Assembly (NCBI GenBank): GCA_903862645.1
Contig: CAIOZF010000216.1
Span: 1 to 57,866 of the forward strand
Direction of reading: 5' to 3'
DNA from: an uncultured Gammaproteobacteria bacterium
Lineage (GTDB): Bacteria > Pseudomonadota > Gammaproteobacteria > Pseudomonadales > Pseudohongiellaceae
DNA: 57,866 nucleotides
Part shown: positions 51,408 through 57,866 of the stretch, one piece after another
Numbering within the stretch: the first letter of the stretch is position 1
How the letters are laid out: every line of letters starts with the position of its first letter
The notes under the pieces: generated by a model
Told to the model about the DNA's origin: nothing
What the model saw: only the letters and a program-made list of their open reading frames with translations
Database searches by the model: none
Program-made: the position numbers and the translations under genes

Positions 51408-51641
51408 GATTTCTGCTATCCAATAGCCAAGGTCTAGCGCAGTCCGCGCTGAGCACCAGCGTCGCCCCTCTATGCGCAGTATGAAAATTAATCAACTCAC
51501 GGCTTGCCGCTCATTCAACGACCCAAATCACGCTTTTATCGGCGTTTCGGTAGCCCGAAAATTTCAATAACTGTATCATCACGCCATTCATCACTAGCAC
51601 GACTTGTGCCAGTAAATATACAAAAACAGAATTGAGATCAA

Positions 51642-52529
51642 ATGACTGCATCAACAACTTCATGCAAGGGAATTGTGCTGGCCGGGGGAAGTGGAACAAG
51701 GCTTTACCCCATCACCAAAGGAACCTCGAAGCAGTTACTGCCGATTTATGATAAGCCGATGATCTACTACCCGATGTCGGTGCTCATGCTGGCCGGCATC
51801 CGTGACATCCTCATCATTACCACGCCGGAAGATATCAGCGGCTATCAACGTCTGTTGGGCGATGGCAGTCAATACGGTATCAACCTCACCTATGCTATTC
51901 AACCAAGCCCGGATGGCCTTGCGCAGGCTTTTATCATAGGCGAGGAGTTCATAGCCAAAGACCGCGTGTGCCTGGTACTTGGCGACAACATTTTCTACGG
52001 GCAAGGTTTCACCGGCAGGCTTCGTGAGGCAGTAGCAAGAGAGCAGGGCGCCACGGTGTTCGGCTATCAGGTCAAAGACCCCGAGCGCTTCGGCGTTGTT
52101 GAGTTCGATGCTAATAGGCGCGCTATCTCCATCGAAGAGAAGCCAAAAGAGCCCAAGTCTAACTTTGCCGTCACCGGCCTGTACTTTTACGATAACGATG
52201 TCGTGGAAATCGCCAAGCAGGTCAAACCCTCCGCGCGCGGTGAGCTGGAAATTACCACCGTCAATCAGGCTTACCTGGAACGCGGCGATCTGAACGTTGA
52301 ATTGCTTGGGCGTGGCTTTGCTTGGCTGGATACTGGAACCCATGAAAGCCTGCTGGAAGCCAGCATGTTTGTGCAGACCGTTGAGCACCGTCAGGGTTTG
52401 AAGATCGCTTGTCTGGAAGAGATCGCTTGGCGGAACCAGTGGCTGAGCAATGAGGAAGTCATCAAGGTTTCGGAAAGTCTCGCTAAGAATGGCTACGGCC
52501 AGTATCTGCGAACTCTGCTGAATTTGTAG
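51642..52529 (+). CDS. rfbA: Glucose-1-phosphate thymidylyltransferase
   Basis: Makes dTDP-glucose, the entry to dTDP-rhamnose and related sugars of O-antigen or capsule. The 295-residue protein has the nucleotidyltransferase motif [37 protein letters not shown] and [19 protein letters not shown] 51642 has GAGATC 4-9 nt upstream. Its usual partners rfbB, rfbC and rfbD are not in the window, and it stands alone between a dead vapBC and an IS remnant that begins right after its stop. The upstream gap 51408-51641 has no credible gene. Confidence 0.95.
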   Translation: MTASTTSCKGIVLAGGSGTRLYPITKGTSKQLLPIYDKPMIYYPMSVLMLAGIRDILIITTPEDISGYQRLLGDGSQYGINLTYAIQPSPDGLAQAFIIGEEFIAKDRVCLVLGDNIFYGQGFTGRLREAVAREQGATVFGYQVKDPERFGVVEFDANRRAISIEEKPKEPKSNFAVTGLYFYDNDVVEIAKQVKPSARGELEITTVNQAYLERGDLNVELLGRGFAWLDTGTHESLLEASMFVQTVEHRQGLKIACLEEIAWRNQWLSNEEVIKVSESLAKNGYGQYLRTLLNL

Positions 52530-52585
52530 GGGTTCTACCCCGATTTTTCGGACACTTCAAAGAGGCCCCATAAAGGGCAAAAGGA

Positions 52586-52786
52586 GTGTTTATTTCAAAG
52601 AGAAGAAAGTACAGCCCCGAGTTCAAACCAGTTGCCGCTGAGCAGGTTCGTCAGCCGGGAGTGAGTTGCACGCAAGTGGCCCGGGAGCGTTGCATCGAGA
52701 TCGGCATATCGGCGCGCAGGCGTCGCGAAGTAGATGCACAGGGCAAGCAGGCCTGCGGTGGCTCAGGCAAGCCCAGAGATTTGTGA
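52586..52786 (+). pseudogene. IS3-family transposase orfA fragment
   Basis: Starts at a GTG with ISKRRKYSPEFK, then VRQPGVSCTQVARE, the helix-turn-helix region of IS3-type OrfA; after about residue 34 the sequence diverges (frame disturbance) and ends at a stop near residue 66. It lacks the leucine-zipper part and cannot be functional. Confidence 0.7.
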
Positions 52787-52830
52787 GGCAGAACACGTTG
52801 GTTTGTTCAATGAGTGCTGCAGGGCACTGC

Positions 52831-52966
52831 GGTGATAATGCAGCGTGCGAGGGGTTCTTCGGCATACTCAAGCGAGAGCGTGCTTGACTACATTGAACGC
52901 TTTCACAATTCTCGAATGCGAAGACGATTGGCAAAGCGTGAGTTGGAGTTTTCAGCCGTTTTATAA
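52831..52966 (+). pseudogene. IS3-family transposase orfB C-terminal fragment
   Basis: GDNAACEGFFGILKRER in one frame is followed, after a frame change near 52885, by DYIERFHNSRMRRRLAKREL, the end of the IS3 integrase domain; the Glu of the DDE triad (CEGFFGILK) is retained but the two Asp motifs are gone. About 17 residues are missing at the junction compared with intact relatives known to me. Confidence 0.7.
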
Positions 52967-53231
52967 CCGTCCGTGAAACCGGGGTAGAACCCTGACGTTG
53001 CGCCAAAGGAAGGACTAATGTCGTTAGTGAGTCGTGAAATCGAGCCGGTCATTGTCCAGCCGGGTAAAGGTGGGGTTTTTGTGTCATTCTCCGCGCTATA
53101 TCGGATAAACTGACAAACGCCGTGACGCTCTCGTAAGAGCACTTAAAAGAGCCCGTAAGCACACCCTCATAAAAAGTCTCCGGAATCTTCTTTGGGTCAC
53201 TGATTCCGCGGCGCTAATAACAGAGTCTTTC

Positions 53232-56200
53232 ATGCGTTTGAAATCTATTAAATTAGCCGGCTTCAAGTCCTTCGTTGATCCCACTACGGTAAACTTTCCC
53301 AGCAATCTGTGTGCGGTGGTCGGGCCTAATGGCTGCGGCAAATCCAACATCATCGATGCCGTGCGCTGGGTGATGGGGGAAAGCTCGGCGAAGAACCTGC
53401 GCGGCGAGAACATGACCGACGTTATTTTCAACGGCTCTGGAGGACGCAAGCCGGTTGGGCAGGCCAGCATTGAGCTGTTGTTCGACAACAGCGACAACCG
53501 CATCAAGGGCGAATACGCCCAATACAACGAGATTTCCATCAAGCGCAAAGTGTCCCGCGACGGCCAGTCCGGGTACATGCTCAACGGCATCAAGTGTCGC
53601 CGCCGCGACATCACCGATATTTTCCTTGGCACCGGGCTGGGCCCGCGCAGTTATTCCATCATCGAACAGGGCATGGTGTCGCGGCTGATTGAGTCGCGAC
53701 CCGAAGACCTGCGCATTTTCATCGAAGAGGCCGCTGGTATCTCCAAGTATAAGGAGCGCCGCCGCGAGACCGAGAACCGCATCAAGCGCACCCGCGAGAA
53801 CTTGGAGCGCCTGACCGACCTGCGCGACGAGCTCGGCCGCCAGCTGCAGCATCTGCACCGACAGGCGCAGGCAGCCGAGAAATACGGCGAGTTCAAGCAG
53901 CAGGAACGGGCCATGACAGCGCAGCACAATGCGCTGCGCTGGAAGGCGCTCAACGACGAGTTGCAGATCAAGCAGGCCGCCATCGGCCAGCTGGAGGTCC
54001 GCATCGAGGCGACGATCGCTCAGCAGCGTTCGATTGACGCCCAGATCGAGAAGCATCTGGTCGACAACTCCGAATTCAACGACCAGCTGAGCGAGATTCA
54101 AGGGCGCTACTACAGCCTGGGCAGCGACATTGCCCGCATCGAGCAATCCATCGAGCACCATATCGAGCGCGTCACCCAAATCAAACGTGACCTGGCCGAT
54201 ACCCAGCAAGGATTTGGCGTAACGCAGGGGGAGCTGGAGTCGGACGTCAGCAAGGTGATCTCGCTGGAGGCGGAACTGCGCATCATTGAGCCAAAGCTGG
54301 AAGAGGCGCAGGCCGTGGAGGAAGAGTCCGCGTTCGCGCTGGAGGAAGCCGACGAGCGCATGCAGCAGTGGCAGCAGGAGTGGGACGAGTTTAATCGCCG
54401 TGCCGAAGAGCCGCGCCAGATCGCCGAAGTAGAGCAGTCGCGCATCCAGCAGCTGGAGAAGATCGTGGAGCGCGGCCTCGATCGCAAGGCCCGCCTGCGG
54501 GAAGAGAAGAAGGCGCTTGGCGACAACCCGGAGCAGGACGTGATCGAAGAGCTGTCGATTCAGGTCTCGCATCTGGAGGAACAACTGGAGCTGCATCAGA
54601 GCAGCAACAGCGAACTGGCGGACGAGATTGAGGCGGAGCGCAGTCAGGTACAGACCATCGCCAGCGATCTGGACCGCGCCCGCAGCGAGCTGCAGAGCCT
54701 GAAGGGCCGCCATTCCTCGCTGGAAGCGCTGCAGAAGGCCGCACTTGGGCGCAACAACGAGGGGCTGAATCGCTGGCTGCAGAGCCGCAACCTCAGTCAG
54801 CACAAGCGGCTCGGCGAGAGCATTCGCGTGGCCAGCGGTTATGAATCGGCGGTCGAGGCGGTGCTCGGTGATTATCTGCAGAGTATCTGTGTCGAGAATA
54901 TCGATAGTGTTGAAAGCCTGCTCAAAGAGCTGCCAGCCGGGCTGCTGTCGCTGGTCGACATGGGCGTGGTCAGCGACAAACCATCCGCCGCGTCAGGGCG
55001 CATGCTACTGAGCGCCAGGATTGAATCGAGCTGGGACAGCGCCGCGCTGCTTGCTGGCATCTATGTCGCCGACGATCTGCCTGCGGCCTTGAGCCTGCGC
55101 GCCAGCCTCACCGCTGGTGAGTCGATCGTCACTCGCCAGGGCGTATGGCTCGGCAAATCCTGGATTCGCGTGCGTAAGGCGGCTGATGAGAAGGCTGGCC
55201 TGCTGGAGCGCAAAGGCGAGATCACGCGCCTCGAAGAGAACCTCAGTTTGCAACAGTCTCGCGTGGATGAATTGCTTGAGGCACAGGCACTTAGCCGCCA
55301 GACTTTGCGTGATATCGAGTCACGGCGCGAGGACGTCCAGCGCCAGATTGCCCAGACAGCACGCCAGTACAGTGAGCAGAAATCCCAGCTTGGCGCTCGT
55401 CTGATGAAAGTCGAGCAGAACAATCTGCGCCGTGAGCGGCTGCAGCATGAGCTGGACGAGCTGATGAAGCAGCTGGTGACCGAAGAGGAAAACACCGCTC
55501 TGGCCCGCTCCAATCTGCAGAGCGCGCTGGATGCGATGGAAGAGGACACCGAGCGCAAAGAGGTTCTGCTGCAGCAACGTGACGAGCGCCGCGAGCGGCT
55601 GGATCAGGCACGCCAGAAAGCGCGGCACGATAAGGATGTAGCGCACCATCTGGCGCTGCAGCAGCAATCTTTGAATTCGCAGCTCAAGTCCGTGCGCGAC
55701 ACTCTGGATCGCATGGCCTCCCAGGTGCAGCGCGCCAAGGAGCGCATCGAATCCCTGAGCCGTCAGCTGGCCGATTCCGATTCGCCATTGGAAATGAAGC
55801 GTGCCGAGCTGGAGATGCAACTGCAAAAGCGTCTCGAAGTAGAAGAACAACTGACCGCCGCCAAGGCCCGTGCCGATGGCAACGAACACACGCTGCGCGG
55901 CCTGGAGCAGCAGCGCGCCCAGTTCGAACGCGGGGCTGGCGTGCTGCGCGAACAGCTGATGGAGCACCGCCTCAAATGCGAAGGCGATCTGGTCAAGCGC
56001 GAGGCTCTGGCGCAGCAGCTGATGGACAGCAAATACGATCTACAGACTGTGCTGGCGAACCTGCCGGAGGAGCTGGATCAGGCTACCTGCGAGAACGAAC
56101 TCGCAGCGATTGCCCAGCGCGTTCAGCGGCTGGGGGCTATCAACCTCGCCGCTATCGACGAATACAAGCAGCAGTCCGAGCGCAAGGTGTATCTGGATTC

Positions 56201-56744
56201 GCAGAACGACGATCTGGAGCGCGCATTGACAACTCTTGAGAATGCGATCCGCAAGATCGACAAGGAGACCCGCACCCGTTTCAAGGAGACCTTCGACAAG
56301 ATCAACGCCGGCCTTCAGGAGCTGTTCCCCAAGGTGTTCGGAGGCGGGCACGCGTATCTGGACATGACGGGAGAAGACTTGCTCGATACCGGAGTGGCGA
56401 TCATGGCGCGGCCGCCAGGCAAGAAGAACAGTACCATCCACCTGCTATCCGGCGGTGAGAAGGCGATGACGGCGATTGCGCTGGTGTTCTCGATATTCCA
56501 GCTTAACCCTTCGCCGTTTTGTATGCTGGACGAGGTCGATGCGCCGCTGGATGACGCCAACGTGGGCCGCTATGCGCGCCTGGTAAAGGAAATGTCGGAG
56601 TCTGTGCAGTTTGTCTTCATCACCCACAACAAGCTGACCATGGAAATGGCCAACCAGTTACTGGGCGTGACGATGCATGAGCCGGGGGTGTCTCGAATTG
56701 TGGCAGTAGACATCGCTGAGGCCGCCGAGCTGGCCGCGATGTAA
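53232..56744 (+). CDS. smc: Chromosome partition protein SMC
   Basis: Condensin ATPase that organises and helps segregate the chromosome. The 1170-residue protein has an N-terminal head with Walker A GPNGCGKS (31-38) and the GLGPRSYSIIEQGMVSRLIE region, coiled coils, a hinge (about 500-650), and a C-terminal head with signature LSGGEKAM (from 1072) and LDEVDAPLDDANV. Its presence instead of MukB fits a Pseudomonas-like lineage. ATG 53232 gives the standard MRLKSIKLAGFKSF. Its partners scpA and scpB are not here. zipA follows after 114 bp. Confidence 0.98.
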   Translation: MRLKSIKLAGFKSFVDPTTVNFPSNLCAVVGPNGCGKSNIIDAVRWVMGESSAKNLRGENMTDVIFNGSGGRKPVGQASIELLFDNSDNRIKGEYAQYNEISIKRKVSRDGQSGYMLNGIKCRRRDITDIFLGTGLGPRSYSIIEQGMVSRLIESRPEDLRIFIEEAAGISKYKERRRETENRIKRTRENLERLTDLRDELGRQLQHLHRQAQAAEKYGEFKQQERAMTAQHNALRWKALNDELQIKQAAIGQLEVRIEATIAQQRSIDAQIEKHLVDNSEFNDQLSEIQGRYYSLGSDIARIEQSIEHHIERVTQIKRDLADTQQGFGVTQGELESDVSKVISLEAELRIIEPKLEEAQAVEEESAFALEEADERMQQWQQEWDEFNRRAEEPRQIAEVEQSRIQQLEKIVERGLDRKARLREEKKALGDNPEQDVIEELSIQVSHLEEQLELHQSSNSELADEIEAERSQVQTIASDLDRARSELQSLKGRHSSLEALQKAALGRNNEGLNRWLQSRNLSQHKRLGESIRVASGYESAVEAVLGDYLQSICVENIDSVESLLKELPAGLLSLVDMGVVSDKPSAASGRMLLSARIESSWDSAALLAGIYVADDLPAALSLRASLTAGESIVTRQGVWLGKSWIRVRKAADEKAGLLERKGEITRLEENLSLQQSRVDELLEAQALSRQTLRDIESRREDVQRQIAQTARQYSEQKSQLGARLMKVEQNNLRRERLQHELDELMKQLVTEEENTALARSNLQSALDAMEEDTERKEVLLQQRDERRERLDQARQKARHDKDVAHHLALQQQSLNSQLKSVRDTLDRMASQVQRAKERIESLSRQLADSDSPLEMKRAELEMQLQKRLEVEEQLTAAKARADGNEHTLRGLEQQRAQFERGAGVLREQLMEHRLKCEGDLVKREALAQQLMDSKYDLQTVLANLPEELDQATCENELAAIAQRVQRLGAINLAAIDEYKQQSERKVYLDSQNDDLERALTTLENAIRKIDKETRTRFKETFDKINAGLQELFPKVFGGGHAYLDMTGEDLLDTGVAIMARPPGKKNSTIHLLSGGEKAMTAIALVFSIFQLNPSPFCMLDEVDAPLDDANVGRYARLVKEMSESVQFVFITHNKLTMEMANQLLGVTMHEPGVSRIVAVDIAEAAELAAM

Positions 56745-56746
56745 CT

Positions 56747-56773
56747 TGTGGGAGCGGGCCCGCCCACTCCCAT
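56747..56773. repeat. REP-like palindrome, copy C
   Basis: TGTGGGAGCGGGC and GCCCACTCCCATA flank two bases; one to two mismatches from a perfect palindrome. It begins 3 bp after the smc stop and probably marks the end of the smc transcript. Confidence 0.7.
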
Positions 56774-56858
56774 AGGATAGGGCTTTCGCCAAGCGACATG
56801 TTTGGGTTATAAAACCAATTAAATTAACGCTTTTGCATTTTAAGGACTGAGTTTTGTT

Positions 56859-57866
56859 ATGGGGCTGCGCGAACTCTTTATACTCGTATTAATTCTGGCC
56901 ATCGTCGGCGTGATCCTGCGTGGGCTTTATGTCGCCCTGAAAGCACGCCGCGGCCAACTGCGCATGGCACTGGAGAAGAATATTCCCCAGTACGACCCCG
57001 ACGAACTGTCGCTATCCGAACTGCCCAACGGCGGCGCGCGCATGGTGGAGCGCTCTTTCGCTCATGTCGTCCGGCAGAACTCCGAATTCAGTTCCAGAGA
57101 CCGGCTGCACAAAGGGCGCTCCGAGCATGCGATTCCGGTATTGATGGACACTGTCAGCGACGATTATGACGATGACGGTGTCGGTGCCGTGCGCTTGTCT
57201 AAGTCCGTAGTCGCCGGTGCTCGGCAGGCTGTCCTTCAGAAGCATGCTGCGCGTTCGCCGCAGAAGCCCACGCACCGTCCCATCGACCGCATGCCTGAAC
57301 GGCAGCAGGATGTGGCAGGAAGCGGATCTACAATTGCAGCAGGAGTGGCCGCCGCAGGAACGACGGTTTTTGGCGCCCCGTCTCGCCAGGAGTCTGCTGT
57401 CGTAGAGGAGCAACCCGTCTCGCCACATTCCCCCTACCAGGGACAGTCGCCCATTAGCGAAACTGCCTACCTCGACCCTTTGGACCGCCACGTCTTCGGT
57501 GCCGACGTTAACGCTGAGTCAGACTTTATCGATTCCGGCGAAGATGACGTGGACGAACCGCGTTACGATGCTCCGGCCTTTGAGAGCCCCGTGCTCGCCG
57601 CCGCAGTGGCGGATGAGGATGGTGATTTCGACCAGGAAATAGATGAAGAATACGATGCGGATTCCTTAGGCAGCATCGATATAGACGAAGATATGCGCGA
57701 TGATGCAGACGAGGCATCCGATGATCCGCTTGCCGAGCGCTTCGAGGATGATCTCGATGAAGACAGCGAAGACGATCGGGACGACGAAAACGAATACCAC
57801 TATGAAACTGACTTTGGCAGCCAGAACGACGCCGAAGATGACGGCTACGACGACGATGAAGAGGAC
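56859..57866 (+). CDS. zipA: Cell division protein ZipA (partial, C-terminus beyond window)
   Basis: Inner-membrane protein that tethers FtsZ at the division site. The frame is open from ATG 56859 to the window end, 336 codons. It begins MGLRELFILVLILAIVGVIL with one membrane helix (about 5-24), then a short basic patch (KARRGQ). The linker is not the usual Pro/Gln-rich type but becomes very acidic from about residue 215 (runs of Asp/Glu). The C-terminal FtsZ-binding domain would lie outside the window. The call rests on the N-terminus and the smc-zipA order known from Pseudomonas. Confidence 0.88.
   Translation, partial: MGLRELFILVLILAIVGVILRGLYVALKARRGQLRMALEKNIPQYDPDELSLSELPNGGARMVERSFAHVVRQNSEFSSRDRLHKGRSEHAIPVLMDTVSDDYDDDGVGAVRLSKSVVAGARQAVLQKHAARSPQKPTHRPIDRMPERQQDVAGSGSTIAAGVAAAGTTVFGAPSRQESAVVEEQPVSPHSPYQGQSPISETAYLDPLDRHVFGADVNAESDFIDSGEDDVDEPRYDAPAFESPVLAAAVADEDGDFDQEIDEEYDADSLGSIDIDEDMRDDADEASDDPLAERFEDDLDEDSEDDRDDENEYHYETDFGSQNDAEDDGYDDDEED

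Larger units (their letters stand above)
52530..52992 (+). mobile_element. Remnant of an IS3-family insertion sequence (463 bp)
   Basis: Ends are inverted repeats: GGGTTCTACCCCGATTTTTC from 52530 and, inverted, GGGTTCTACCCCGGTTTCAC from 52992, then CGGAC in both. Inside are an orfA start and an orfB end with the middle missing; an intact element would be about 1.2 kb. No convincing target duplication is visible. The left end starts with the base after the rfbA stop. The rest of the gap to smc (52993-53231) holds no gene; the smc promoter must lie here or in the remnant. Confidence 0.8.

Noticed and set aside
51481-51570. 30-codon frame (MKINQLTACRSF...) before rfbA
   Set aside because: Too short, no ribosome site, no similarity recognised.
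53000-53231. Possible smc promoter around GCTATATCGGATAAACT
   Set aside because: -10-like words are present but no -35 at proper spacing; not defensible by eye.
53253-54803. Open frame of 516 codons antisense to smc
   Set aside because: Leu-rich shadow of the coiled-coil coding sequence; no ribosome site or domain.

Overview
This window is chromosomal DNA from a gammaproteobacterium. The run rpsB-tsf-pyrH-frr-uppS-cdsA-dxr-rseP-bamA-skp-lpxD-fabZ-lpxA-lpxB-rnhB-dnaE-accA-tilS-pyrG-kdsA-eno-ftsB-ispD-ispF-truD-pcm-nlpD-rpoS-fdxA-mutS-pncC-recA-recX follows the order known from Pseudomonas and relatives. The genes for lipid A, BamA, ZipA, RpoS and NlpD mark a Gram-negative with an outer membrane. 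The sequence alone does not fix the genus; a Pseudomonadales/Cellvibrionales-like marine or environmental lineage is a reasonable guess.

Layout. 1-5858 (minus strand) holds lysine/diaminopimelate and nitrogen-sensing genes: dapE (cut by the window edge), dapD, an ArsC-like reductase, glnD and map. After a divergent control region, 6253-37828 (plus strand) is a long housekeeping block. It covers translation and nucleotide supply (rpsB, tsf, pyrH, frr), isoprenoid and lipid carriers (uppS, cdsA, dxr, ispD, ispF), envelope biogenesis (rseP, bamA, skp, lpxD, fabZ, lpxA, lpxB, kdsA), replication and fatty acid supply (rnhB, dnaE, accA), tRNA modification (tilS, truD), central metabolism (pyrG, eno), division (ftsB) and stress (pcm, nlpD, rpoS). 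fdxA and mutS (minus strand) and pncC, recA, recX (plus strand, with a LexA-type box before recA) follow.

43821-53231 is the accessory part. It has a seven-helix membrane AraC-type regulator next to an uncharacterised secreted protein, a small heat-shock protein, a methylcitrate cluster (prpB-prpC-prpD) lacking regulator, acnD and prpF, the wreck of a vapBC toxin-antitoxin pair, a lone rfbA, and a 463-bp remnant of an IS3-family element. smc and the start of zipA close the window.

Small repeats are scattered between genes: REP-like palindromes at 46878, 48621 and 56747, a second short repeat at 41329 and 50799, and a 111-bp MITE-like inverted repeat at 38409. Other points to check are a short upstream frame overlapping the rpoS start, a DASGN-repeat insertion after the BamA VRGF loop, tandem hairpins between prpC and prpD, non-ATG starts in four of the five genes from skp to lpxB, and the absence of surE and dapC from their usual places. 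No CRISPR array, rRNA, tRNA, prophage or intact mobile element was seen. I did not find a clearly new multi-gene system; the closest candidate is the secreted protein plus membrane AraC pair.
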